Counted from the first letter of the stretch, positions 1 to 7,991 are shown. The stretch is DNA of 7,991 bases from Pseudomonadota bacterium (GCA_023453655.1 JAEXTE010000003.1:1-7991); one strand, 5' to 3'. Numbers and translations are program-made. Notes: generated by a model from the letters alone, not told the origin.

Positions 1-1
1 C

Positions 2-94
2 GCGGCCGGCGCCGCGCGCGAGCCCGGCGTCGAAGGCGACCGGGTCGAGGCATTCGCCGCGCTGCGGCGCTGGAAGGACGGATTCCGCGCATGA
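2..94 (+). CDS. gloB: C-terminal fragment of hydroxyacylglutathione hydrolase (glyoxalase II), 5' end outside window
   Basis: Thirty codons are open from the left edge to the TGA at 92-94 and end in [17 protein letters not shown] terminal FAxLRxWKD(G/R)F motif is characteristic of the C-terminal HAGH domain of glyoxalase II, which hydrolyses S-lactoylglutathione to D-lactate and glutathione in methylglyoxal detoxification. The metallo-beta-lactamase core with its metal ligands lies outside the window, so the call rests on this tail and on context: gloB next to mltD is a common gammaproteobacterial arrangement. The stop codon overlaps the next start as ATGA, so the two genes are probably translationally coupled. 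The identity is likely but not proven. Confidence 0.65.
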   Translation, partial: AAGAAREPGVEGDRVEAFAALRRWKDGFRA

Positions 95-1353
95 GGGCGC
101 TGGCCCTCGCCGGGAGCCTCGCGCTGATGGGCGCGCTGGCGGTCCCGGCCCATGCCCGTGGCGACACGGCAGGGGAGGCGGCCCTGGGCGACGCCCAGGC
201 GCAGCCCGGGACTGGCACGGTCGACTCCGATGCGCCCCCGCCGGAAAACGCGCCAGCCCAGTCGACCGTGGTGCTGCCGGCAGGCACCCGCAGCGGGCTC
301 GAGATCTACCGCAGCTTCCGCGAGGGCCTGTCCGGCCCGGCCTGCAGCGCCGAGGACCGCGCCCGCTGGCGCCGCCACTTCGCGCATGCACCCGAGAAGT
401 TCACCTCGCCGGGCAGCGACGTGCTGCCGCTGTTCGGCTACGTGGTCGACCGGCTGCGCGAAGTGCACCTGCCCACCGAGTACGCGCTGATTCCGTTCGT
501 GGAAAGCGGCTACCGCCCCGGCGCGAAGTCGCCGCAGGGCCCCGCCGGCCTGTGGCAGTTCATCGCCCTCACCGCGCGCAACCACAAGGTTCCGGTCGGG
601 GCGGGCTACGACGGCCGGCTTTCGCCGGTGGATTCCACCGAGGCCGCGGTGCGCTACCTGCGCACCCTGCACGGCATGTTCGCGGGCGACTGGCGGCTGG
701 CGGTGATGGCCTACAACGCAGGCGAATACCGCGTGCTCGGTGCCCTGCGCAGCGCCGGGCAGCGCCCGGCCACTGCCGATCCGGCCTCCCTGCCGATGCC
801 CCAGATCAGCCGGGCCTACGTGCGCAAGCTGCAGGCCCTGGCCTGCCTGCTGACCGAAGCCGGCGACACCGGCGAATGGCTGCAGGCGCTCGACCGGCCG
901 GTGCCGATCCTGACCGCGGCCACCGTCCCGGCCCGGATCGCCTCGCTCGATGCGCTGGCCCGGGCCCATGGCGCCGACCCGGTGCAGCTGCGTCGGCTGA
1001 ATCCGGCCCATGGCAACGGCCGCATCGCGCGCATCGGCGGTAACGCACGCGTGCTGCTGCCCAGTGCCGACGCCACCGCGATCGCCGCCGCGGCGACGCC
1101 GCGGCCGGCCCTGGCCAGCGACAGCGACATCTCCGACGCGATGGCCGATGCGTCGGCCCTCGTCGAAGCCGTCCCGGCGCGTACCCACGTGGTCGCGCGC
1201 GGCGACTCCGCCTGGGCCATCGCCCGCCGCTACGGGCTCGGCGTGGCCGAACTGCTCGAGCGCAACGGCCTGGATGCACGCGGCGTGCTGCGCCCGGGCA
1301 TGGTGCTGGCGATCGACCCCGCGGGGGCCGGAGCGACGGTCGTGGCAGAATAG
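91..1353 (+). CDS. mltD: MltD-type membrane-bound lytic murein transglycosylase with C-terminal LysM
   Basis: This 420-residue exported enzyme should cleave the MurNAc-GlcNAc glycosidic bond of peptidoglycan, leaving 1,6-anhydroMurNAc ends. Residues 1-22 form a signal peptide ending AHA, followed by a low-complexity Ala/Pro/Gly linker to about residue 62. The SLT (lysozyme-like) domain spans about 110-225 and carries the family motifs: FVESGY with catalytic Glu138, GLWQF at 153-157, and AYNAGE at 207-212. A degenerate LysM-like segment lies at about 281-325 and a clear LysM ([13 protein letters not shown] onward) at 366-408, which should bind glycan strands. E. coli MltD is a lipoprotein of about 450 residues with two LysM repeats; this one lacks a lipobox cysteine. 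The only two cysteines I count, Cys84 and Cys252, could form a periplasmic disulfide. The ATG overlaps the preceding stop; GGAAGGA at 72-78 is a usable ribosome site, though at a long spacing of 12 bases. Confidence 0.92.
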   Translation: MRALALAGSLALMGALAVPAHARGDTAGEAALGDAQAQPGTGTVDSDAPPPENAPAQSTVVLPAGTRSGLEIYRSFREGLSGPACSAEDRARWRRHFAHAPEKFTSPGSDVLPLFGYVVDRLREVHLPTEYALIPFVESGYRPGAKSPQGPAGLWQFIALTARNHKVPVGAGYDGRLSPVDSTEAAVRYLRTLHGMFAGDWRLAVMAYNAGEYRVLGALRSAGQRPATADPASLPMPQISRAYVRKLQALACLLTEAGDTGEWLQALDRPVPILTAATVPARIASLDALARAHGADPVQLRRLNPAHGNGRIARIGGNARVLLPSADATAIAAAATPRPALASDSDISDAMADASALVEAVPARTHVVARGDSAWAIARRYGLGVAELLERNGLDARGVLRPGMVLAIDPAGAGATVVAE

Positions 1354-1379
1354 CCGCCGGTCCATATCGCGAGTCATCC

Positions 1380-2177
1380 ATGGGTTTCCTGCAGGGCAAG
1401 CGCGCACTGATCACCGGCATCGCCAGCCAGCGTTCGATCGCCAACGGCATTGCCGAGGCGATGCATCGCGAGGGCGCGGAGTTGGCCTTCACCTACCAGA
1501 ACGAGAAGCTGAAGTCCCGCGTCGAGGACGCGGCGGCCAAGCTCGGCGGCGGCCCGGTGTTCCCGCTGGACGTGACCGGCGACGCGCAGATCGCCGCGCT
1601 GTTCGACGGCCTCGGCAAGCACTGGAGCGACGGCTTCGACATCCTCGTCCACGCCATCGCCTACGCGCCGCGCGAAGCGATCGCCGGCGAATTCCTCGAC
1701 GGCCTGACCCGCGAGAACTTCGCGATGGCGCACGACATCTCCGCCTACTCGCTGTCCGCGCTGGCCAAGGGCGCGCGGCCGCTGATGCAGGGCCGCCAGG
1801 GCGCGATCCTGACCCTGAGCTACCTCGGCGCGGTCCGCACCCTGCCCAGCTACAACGTCATGGGCGTGGCCAAGGCGGCGCTGGAGGCCAGCGTGCGCTA
1901 CCTCGCGCTCAACCTCGGTCCGGAGGGCATCCGCGTCAACGCGATCTCGGCAGGACCGATCAAGACGCTCGCGGCCGCCGGCATCGGCGGCTTCCGCAAG
2001 ATCCTCGGCCACGTCGAGGCCAACGCGCCCATCCGGCGCACGGTCACGATCGAGGACGTGGGCAATGCCGCCGCGTTCCTGTGCTCCGACCTGGCCTCGG
2101 GCATCACCGGCGAGGTCACCTACGTCGACGGCGGCTACAGCATCGTCGGCATGACCGGGCTCGACACCACCGAGTAA
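1380..2177 (+). CDS. fabI: Enoyl-[acyl-carrier-protein] reductase (NADH), FabI
   Basis: FabI catalyses the last step of each fatty-acid elongation cycle, reducing trans-2-enoyl-ACP with NADH in the cytoplasm. The 265-residue protein matches the family length (E. coli 262) and aligns end to end. The dinucleotide-binding loop [13 protein letters not shown] is at residues 13-25, the LDVT segment at 63-66, and the catalytic block LSYLG...YNVMGVAK gives Tyr148, Tyr158 and Lys165 (E. coli Tyr146, Tyr156, Lys163). [11 protein letters not shown] at 189-199 and [10 protein letters not shown] at 219-228 are also family signatures. The position of E. coli Gly93 is Ala94 here (HAIAYAP). The start follows the mltD stop by 26 bases with only a weak GCGAG ribosome site at 1369-1373; no other in-frame start fits as well. 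It may be transcribed from the upstream genes or from its own unidentified promoter. A strong terminator follows. Confidence 0.97.
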   Translation: MGFLQGKRALITGIASQRSIANGIAEAMHREGAELAFTYQNEKLKSRVEDAAAKLGGGPVFPLDVTGDAQIAALFDGLGKHWSDGFDILVHAIAYAPREAIAGEFLDGLTRENFAMAHDISAYSLSALAKGARPLMQGRQGAILTLSYLGAVRTLPSYNVMGVAKAALEASVRYLALNLGPEGIRVNAISAGPIKTLAAAGIGGFRKILGHVEANAPIRRTVTIEDVGNAAAFLCSDLASGITGEVTYVDGGYSIVGMTGLDTTE

Positions 2178-2225
2178 GCCTGTGCGGTGCCGTGCGGCCG
2201 CCGGATCGGCTGCACGGGTCCCGGC

Positions 2226-2257
2226 AAAAAAAAGCCCGGCCTTAGGCCGGGCTTTTT
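2226..2257. terminator. Bidirectional intrinsic terminator between fabI and ppiD
   Basis: A perfect 8-bp stem, GCCCGGCC (2234-2241) and GGCCGGGC (2245-2252), closes a TTA loop. It is flanked by eight A on the left and five T on the right, so a U-tract follows the hairpin in both directions. It lies 48 bases after the fabI stop and 19 bases after the end of ppiD, exactly where two convergent transcripts should stop. Confidence 0.95.
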
Positions 2258-2276
2258 CGTGGGCGGTGGCAGGCGC

Positions 2277-4253
2277 TTACAGCCGCGCCTCCACCACCGT
2301 CACCTTCATCTGCTGGCGCAGGGCGCGCTGCAGGGTCTGCGCGTCCTCGCCGCCGATCACGGCCGCCATCTGCTGGCGGAACATGTCGCGCTCGACGTCG
2401 CTGGCTTCCGACGCGTCTCCCGGGATCACCTTGGCCACCGCGAACACGACCACGCTGCCGTCCGGGAGCGCCACCTGGCCCGGCGAGACCTTGCCTTCCT
2501 CCGGCGCCGGCGCGCTGAAGTAGGCCTCGGCCGCCGTCTCCGAGGGCACCGGCGCGCCGCGCGGCATGCCCTTGATGTCCTGCAGCTGCAGGGAGGCCGC
2601 GTCGGCCAGCGACTGCAGCGATTCGCCGGCCCGGAGCTTCTCCACCATCTCCTGGGCCTGCGCCTGCACGCGCTTGGCGGCGCGGTCGGCGCGGATGGCC
2701 GCGACGACGCGGTCGCGCGCTTCGGCCAGGGTCAACGCCCGCTCCGGCTCGTGGCGCGTGACCCGGATGATCACGCTGCGGTCGGGAGCGACTTCGATCG
2801 GATCGCTGGCGGTGTTGTCCTGCACCAGGCTCTCGGAGAACGCCGCGCGCTGCACCGCGGGCACGGCGAGCACGCCTTCGCCCTCGCCCCGCGCGATCGG
2901 ACCGGCGGTGCGGACCTCCAGGCCGGCCTTCTTCGCCGCGGCGGTGAGCTCGGTGGGGTTGCGATAGACCTCGTCCACGAAGCCGCCGACCAGGTCGTTG
3001 AACGCGCGTTCGCGGTCGGCCTGGGCCTGTTCCTGCGCCAGCGCGTCGCGCACCTGCTCGAACGGCACCTGCTGGCCGGCGCGCACCTCGCGCAGCTGGA
3101 TCACGTGCCAGCCGAACGGGCTGCGGACCGGATCGCTGACGGTCCCGGCCGCGGCCGCGAACACCGCGTCTTCGAACGGCTTGACCATGCTGCCGTCCTG
3201 CCGGATCCAGCCCAGGTCGCCGCCGTTGGCCGCCGAACCCGGATCGCCGGGATTGGCGCGCGCCAGCTCCGCGAAGTCGGCGCCGGCCGACCGCGCCTGC
3301 TGCGCGATCCCGCGCGCCTTCGCCTCGGCCGCCTGGACGGTCGCCTCGTCGGCACCCTCTTCCACCGGCACCAGGATGTGCGAGACCAGGCGCTGTTCGG
3401 GTTCGACAAAGCGCGACTTTTCCTGCTCGTAACGCTGGCGCAGCGAGGCCTCGTCGGGCTCGGCCGCAGGCGGCAGCGCGCTCGAGTCGAGCTCGACATA
3501 CTCCAGCGTCACGCGCTCGGGAGCGCGGTACTCGCCGCTGTGCGCGTCATACCAGGCCTGGATCTCGGCGCCCGTCACCGCACCGGTGTCCGGCGCGGGC
3601 GCGGGCAACACCACCAGGGCGACGTCGCGGCGCTCGGACAACAGGGCCATCAGCCGCTCGGTTTCGGCGGAGGTGACGAAGGCCGAACGGGCGACCTGCC
3701 CGGCCAGCAGCCCGGCCTGCAGGTCCTCGCGCACCATCTCCTGGAACCCGCGCGGCGAATAGCCCTGCGCCTGCAGGGTCATCAGGTAGCGCTGCTCGTC
3801 GAAGCGACCGTCCACCTGGAACGCGGGGATGCCCTCGATCGCCTCGCGCACCCGCGAATCGCCGACCACCATGCCGTCGCGCACCGCGGCGAGCTTGAGC
3901 ACGCGGCGATCGATCAGCGCCTCAAGCACTTCGCGCTTGGTCTCGGGCGATTCGAAGGCCCGCGCGTCGAAGGCCTCGCCTTCGAGCTGCCGGCGGCGCT
4001 GGCGCTCGTTCTCGAACGCATCGCGGAACTCCTCCGGGCTGATTTCCTCGGACTCCCAGGCCAGGCGGCGCACCAGCCACCAGTCGGGCGCGCTGCGCCA
4101 CCAGGACGGCTGCACTTCGACCTTGGCGGCGTAGTTGGCGCCGCTCTGGAACAGGTACTGCTCCATGCCGAAGAACGCGAACGGAATGGCGAGGAGCGCG
4201 ACGATGCAGATCGCGATCCAGCCGGACATCTTGTCTCTGAGAGTCTGCAGCAT
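2277..4253 (-). CDS. ppiD: PpiD-like membrane-anchored periplasmic peptidyl-prolyl isomerase / folding factor
   Basis: PpiD is a single-span inner-membrane protein whose large periplasmic part sits near the Sec translocon and helps exported proteins fold. The chosen start gives 658 residues (E. coli 623) beginning MLQTLRDKMSGW, followed by a transmembrane helix at about 11-30 (IAICIVALLAIPFAFFG). This is the normal start for the family; the frame remains open upstream to 4553, but that extension would run through tRNA-Asp and a terminator and is not credible. A SurA/PpiD-type N-terminal chaperone region covers about 35-270. One parvulin (PpiC) domain lies at about 288-389, with SHILV (His292), GGDLGWI (344-350) and SPFGWHVI (His383). 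A helical and second chaperone-like region runs from about 395 to 658. No good ribosome site is visible before the ATG. The gene is cut off from the upstream tRNAs by a terminator, so it should have its own promoter. Confidence 0.93.
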   Translation of the reverse strand: MLQTLRDKMSGWIAICIVALLAIPFAFFGMEQYLFQSGANYAAKVEVQPSWWRSAPDWWLVRRLAWESEEISPEEFRDAFENERQRRRQLEGEAFDARAFESPETKREVLEALIDRRVLKLAAVRDGMVVGDSRVREAIEGIPAFQVDGRFDEQRYLMTLQAQGYSPRGFQEMVREDLQAGLLAGQVARSAFVTSAETERLMALLSERRDVALVVLPAPAPDTGAVTGAEIQAWYDAHSGEYRAPERVTLEYVELDSSALPPAAEPDEASLRQRYEQEKSRFVEPEQRLVSHILVPVEEGADEATVQAAEAKARGIAQQARSAGADFAELARANPGDPGSAANGGDLGWIRQDGSMVKPFEDAVFAAAAGTVSDPVRSPFGWHVIQLREVRAGQQVPFEQVRDALAQEQAQADRERAFNDLVGGFVDEVYRNPTELTAAAKKAGLEVRTAGPIARGEGEGVLAVPAVQRAAFSESLVQDNTASDPIEVAPDRSVIIRVTRHEPERALTLAEARDRVVAAIRADRAAKRVQAQAQEMVEKLRAGESLQSLADAASLQLQDIKGMPRGAPVPSETAAEAYFSAPAPEEGKVSPGQVALPDGSVVVFAVAKVIPGDASEASDVERDMFRQQMAAVIGGEDAQTLQRALRQQMKVTVVEARL

Positions 4254-4282
4254 GGGCAAGCGGAGCCGGGACGTAGCCGCAC

Positions 4283-4288
4283 AGTCTA
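4283..4288 (-). promoter_or_regulatory. Possible -10 element for ppiD
   Basis: On the minus strand TAGACT (4 of 6 matches to TATAAT) lies in an otherwise GC-rich stretch and would place transcription start near 4276, about 22 bases before the ppiD ATG. No convincing -35 is seen at the right spacing. The rest of the 4254-4459 gap shows no gene or other clear signal. Support comes mainly from position: ppiD must start after the terminator at 4460-4491. Confidence 0.3.
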
Positions 4289-4459
4289 ACCGCTCCGGCG
4301 CCCGGGGGCGGCCCACGGAGCCGCGGAACGCGCCCCGTCGCGCAAGTAACCCCGGCGATGAGTGCCTGTGGTACGGCCGCACCGGGCGCGAACCGCGGGC
4401 TTGGACGATGTTCGCGCCGCACGCGTCGGGGCACGGAGCGCAGCCCGGGAGACGCGCAT

Positions 4460-4491
4460 AAAAAAAGACCCCGCATCGCTGCGGGGTCTTT
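4460..4491 (-). terminator. Intrinsic terminator after tRNA-Asp
   Basis: A perfect 9-bp stem, GACCCCGCA (4467-4475) and TGCGGGGTC (4480-4488), has loop TCGC on the plus strand. Seven A precede it on the plus strand, so a minus-strand transcript has a seven-base U-tract after the hairpin; on the plus strand only TTT follows. It lies 12 bases past the CCA end of tRNA-Asp, so it ends the tRNA transcript and separates it from ppiD. Confidence 0.93.
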
Positions 4492-4500
4492 CGTATCGAA

Positions 4501-4577
4501 TGGCGGAGCGGACGGGACTCGAACCCGCGACCTCCGGCGTGACAGGCCAGCATTCTAACCAGCTGAACTACCGCTCC
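4501..4577 (-). tRNA. tRNA-Asp (anticodon GUC), CCA encoded
   Basis: The minus strand folds as a 77-base cloverleaf. The acceptor stem is GGAGCGG with CCGCTCC, the D-arm starts TAGTTCAGC, the anticodon loop is CTGTCAC with anticodon GTC at 4541-4543, and the T-loop is TTCGAGT in a GCGGG/CCCGT stem. The discriminator is G and the 3' CCA is genomically encoded (4501-4503). It closely resembles E. coli tRNA-Asp. It lies 46 bases downstream of tRNA-Val and is followed by a terminator. Confidence 0.98.
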
Positions 4578-4623
4578 GCGCTTTGAAACTCGAAACCTTT
4601 CCTGCGGCCCGCGCCCCGTTGCC

Positions 4624-4698
4624 TGGTGGGTGCTGAGGGTTTCGAACCCCCGACCCTCTCCGTGTAAAGGAGACGCTCTACCGCTGAGCTAAGCACCC
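4624..4698 (-). tRNA. tRNA-Val (anticodon UAC), CCA encoded
   Basis: The minus strand folds as a 75-base cloverleaf. The acceptor stem is GGGTGCT with AGCACCC, the D-arm is TAGCTCAGCGGTAGAGC, the anticodon loop is TTTACAC with anticodon TAC at 4664-4666 in a TCTCC/GGAGA stem, and the T-loop is TTCGAAA. The discriminator is A and CCA is encoded (4624-4626). Its 5' end is 48 bases after the hupB stop with no terminator between them, so read-through from hupB is plausible. Confidence 0.98.
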
Positions 4699-4700
4699 TG

Positions 4701-4722
4701 GCACTAGGTAAATCGCACTAGG
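4701..4722. repeat. Short direct repeat between hupB and tRNA-Val
   Basis: The 8-mer GCACTAGG occurs twice (4701-4708 and 4715-4722) with spacer TAAATC, a period of 14 bases. It sits just upstream of the 5' end of tRNA-Val in transcript direction. Function unknown; the repeat itself is read directly from the sequence. Confidence 0.6.
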
Positions 4723-4746
4723 CGACCGGGGGAACTCAGGAGCCGA

Positions 4747-5025
4747 TTAGTTTACGGCATCCTTCAGCGCTTTGCCAGCCTTGAATGCAGGATTGTTGGA
4801 AGCCGGGATTTCGATGGCTTCCTTGGTGCGCGGATTCAGACCGGTACGCGCCGCACGGGCCTTGACCGAGAAGGAACCGAAGCCGACCAGGTTGACGGAG
4901 TCGCCGCGCTTGAGCGCCGCGGTCACCGAGTCGAGCACCGCGTCGAGCGCGCGGCCGGCGTCGGCCTTGGACAGCCCCGCCTTCTCGGCGACCTGGTCGA
5001 TCAATTCACTCTTGTTCACTGGCAT
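4747..5025 (-). CDS. hupB: DNA-binding protein HU (HU-beta type)
   Basis: HU is a small dimeric nucleoid protein that bends and compacts DNA without strong sequence preference. The 92-residue product aligns along its whole length with E. coli HU-beta (90 residues): [19 protein letters not shown] at the N-terminus, the [16 protein letters not shown] core at 47-62, the beta-arm at about 55-75, and the C-terminal helix [13 protein letters not shown] at 80-92. The start was chosen for homology (MPVNKSEL against MNKSEL in most HUs, hence two extra residues) and because GGAG lies 8 bases upstream; the frame stays open further upstream but without HU-like sequence. The arm tip reads [18 protein letters not shown], where most HUs have GRNP and often a Gly after the Thr. 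The gene has its own leader and promoter region upstream and sits between lon and two tRNAs, the usual place for hupB in gammaproteobacteria. Confidence 0.96.
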   Translation of the reverse strand: MPVNKSELIDQVAEKAGLSKADAGRALDAVLDSVTAALKRGDSVNLVGFGSFSVKARAARTGLNPRTKEAIEIPASNNPAFKAGKALKDAVN

Positions 5026-5033
5026 GTTGGACA

Positions 5034-5037
5034 CTCC
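5034..5037 (-). promoter_or_regulatory. Ribosome binding site of hupB
   Basis: GGAG on the minus strand lies 8 bases before the hupB ATG (5023-5025). It fixes the start at MPVNKSEL rather than any upstream codon and is one of the clearest ribosome sites in the window. Confidence 0.8.
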
Positions 5038-5040
5038 GTT

Positions 5041-5057
5041 GCGGACCCATGGTCCGC
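5041..5057 (-). other. Leader hairpin just upstream of the hupB ribosome site
   Basis: GCGGACC (5041-5047) and GGTCCGC (5051-5057) form a perfect 7-bp inverted repeat around a 3-base centre. In the hupB transcript its 3' edge is only three bases from GGAG. A second, longer-looped pairing, GGGACC (5065-5070) with GGTCCC (5087-5092), lies just upstream in the leader. This would suit translational or stability control, but that function is inferred. Confidence 0.5.
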
Positions 5058-5135
5058 CTTGCTGGGGACCAGGCTTGTCGACGGGGGGTCCCGCCACGCC
5101 GCCTGGCCGTGAGGATGCTTTGACGAATCCGCGGC

Positions 5136-5141
5136 ATTTTA
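5136..5141 (-). promoter_or_regulatory. Probable -10 element of the hupB promoter
   Basis: TAAAAT on the minus strand (5 of 6 to TATAAT) stands out in a GC-rich gap and would start transcription near 5129, giving a leader of about 104 bases. The -35 is poor: TCGTAT at 17-base spacing or TGTCGT at 19, neither close to TTGACA, so an activator may be needed. The -10 is flanked by CCGCG and CGCGG arms (5129-5133, 5142-5146), which could be chance in such GC-rich DNA. Confidence 0.5.
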
Positions 5142-5171
5142 CGCGGAGGCGGCGCCGAATACGACAGCCGA

Positions 5172-5212
5172 TTCACCTCCACGTGAAGTGCCCGCGTTCC
5201 GTGAACGCGTTC
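5172..5212. promoter_or_regulatory. Cluster of palindromes upstream of hupB, possible operator region
   Basis: Three dyads lie about 43 to 83 bases upstream of the predicted hupB start: TTCAC-6-GTGAA (5172-5187), CGCGTTC-CGT-GAACGCG (5193-5209), and the perfect palindrome GAACGCGTTC (5203-5212) that shares an arm with the second. The stretch is non-coding, between the lon terminator and the hupB promoter. The position suits a regulator site, but no known site is recognised. Confidence 0.4.
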
Positions 5213-5279
5213 AAAACGCGGAGACAAGACGCTGTTGCAGGGCTGGCGACGAACCGGGGCGAGCCCGGCAACGCTCATG

Positions 5280-5308
5280 AAACGTCCCGCTGCGACTGCA
5301 GCGGGACG
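5280..5308 (-). terminator. Hairpin terminator after lon
   Basis: A perfect 11-bp stem, CGTCCCGCTGC (5283-5293) and GCAGCGGGACG (5298-5308), has a 4-base loop and starts 10 bases after the lon stop. On the minus strand only TTT follows before mixed sequence, so the U-tract is weak and some read-through into hupB is possible. Confidence 0.75.
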
Positions 5309-5318
5309 CGAGAGCACA

Positions 5319-7766
<2,448 letters not shown>

Positions 7767-7799
7767 TGCGGGTTCCAGGATACGGCGGGGGCGGGAGCC

Positions 7800-7817
7800 G
7801 GGCGGCGGCAGCCGCCC
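7800..7817. repeat. Hairpin in the lon leader region, copy 1 of a repeated core
   Basis: GGGCGGC (7800-7806) and GCCGCCC (7811-7817) form a 7-bp stem with loop GGCA, 34 bases upstream of the lon ATG. It contains the 12-mer GCGGCAGCCGCC (7805-7816), which recurs at 7952-7963. No U-tract follows in the lon direction, so it is not a standard terminator. Confidence 0.5.
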
Positions 7818-7848
7818 TCCACGGGTTTTTGGGGCCCGGCGGCGGGCG

Positions 7849-7868
7849 ATGCAAGCACCGCAATGCAA
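7849..7868. repeat. Short direct repeat upstream of lon
   Basis: ATGCAA occurs at 7849-7854 and 7863-7868 (TTGCAT on the lon strand), a period of 14 bases. TTGCAT shares only its TTG with the -35 consensus and no good -10 is positioned after it. This is a possible regulator half-site pair; chance is not excluded. Confidence 0.3.
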
Positions 7869-7949
7869 CGCGGCGGGCCAGCGGGCCTGCGCGGGCCTCG
7901 GACGGCGCAGGCGGGTGCGGGGGCGATGGCCGGGCACGGGGATGCCCTG

Positions 7950-7967
7950 GCGCGGCAGCCGCCGCGC
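7950..7967. repeat. Hairpin near the right edge, copy 2 of the repeated core
   Basis: GCGCGGC (7950-7956) and GCCGCGC (7961-7967) form a 7-bp stem with loop AGCC and carry the same 12-mer (7952-7963) as the hairpin at 7800-7817. It could be the terminator of the gene expected beyond the edge (clpX by synteny), but no T-run follows on the minus strand. The remaining bases of 7767-7991 show no gene. Confidence 0.45.
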
Positions 7968-7991
7968 ACTCGATTCAGGAAGGGACAGCGC

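Noticed and set aside
1346..1351. CAGAAT as a -10 for a separate fabI promoter
   Set aside because: It has only 4 of 6 matches, no -35 at any useful spacing, and overlaps the mltD stop; fabI could equally be read from upstream.
1010..2245. A 411-codon plus-strand frame across the mltD end and fabI
   Set aside because: The product is Arg-rich low complexity and overlaps two well-supported genes in another frame.
2187..4289. A 700-codon open frame on the plus strand opposite ppiD
   Set aside because: Its product is Arg/His/Leu-rich without domains and mirrors the third-position GC bias of ppiD. The ppiD frame has a transmembrane helix and a parvulin domain, so this is a shadow.
4254..4553. 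A 100-residue N-terminal extension of PpiD
   Set aside because: It would be translated from tRNA-Asp and its terminator (AGGRGFESRPLRH is typical tRNA-derived peptide) and displaces the family's normal start at the membrane anchor.
4358..4586. Two short plus-strand frames containing DGTRTRDLRRDRPAF and ERTGLEPATSGVTG
   Set aside because: These are well-known artefact peptides from reading the strand opposite a tRNA; they cover tRNA-Asp and the terminator.
7767..7937. A 57-residue upstream extension of Lon
   Set aside because: It is Arg/Pro-rich, runs through the leader hairpin and does not resemble any Lon N-terminus.
7767..7991. A heat-shock (sigma-32) promoter for lon
   Set aside because: CTGAAT near the right edge resembles part of a -35, but no CCCCAT-like -10 follows at the right distance.

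Overview
The window looks like chromosomal housekeeping DNA from a very GC-rich gammaproteobacterium. The protein sequences and gene order point to the Xanthomonadaceae/Lysobacteraceae (Lysobacter, Luteimonas or Xanthomonas type). This assignment rests on remembered family resemblance, not on a search. No insertion sequence, phage gene, CRISPR array, integrase or compositional island was seen.

Left part, plus strand (1-2177): the last 30 codons of a gene that fits gloB (glyoxalase II) overlap the start of an mltD-type lytic transglycosylase by ATGA. Twenty-six bases later comes fabI, the NADH-dependent enoyl-ACP reductase of fatty acid synthesis. A strong bidirectional hairpin terminator (2226-2257) separates fabI from the convergent genes on the minus strand.

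Right part, minus strand (2277-7766), read from right to left: lon (ATP-dependent protease), a hairpin terminator, a roughly 290-base control region, hupB (HU nucleoid protein), tRNA-Val(UAC), tRNA-Asp(GUC), a terminator, and ppiD (membrane-anchored periplasmic folding factor). The order lon-hupB-ppiD-fabI is a known conserved block, also found in Pseudomonas, where clpX precedes lon. The 225 bases at the right edge upstream of lon are non-coding, and clpX would be expected just beyond.

Several genes share a protein-quality and envelope theme: Lon degrades damaged cytoplasmic proteins, PpiD assists proteins leaving the Sec translocon, MltD remodels peptidoglycan and FabI supplies acyl chains. 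I found no sign of a new multi-gene system. The points most worth a second look are small: a PpiD that keeps parvulin histidines missing from the E. coli protein, an HU with Leu instead of Arg at the DNA-intercalating arm tip, a structured hupB leader with palindromes upstream, paired hairpins sharing a 12-bp core upstream of lon, and two tRNAs that may be transcribed from the hupB promoter.
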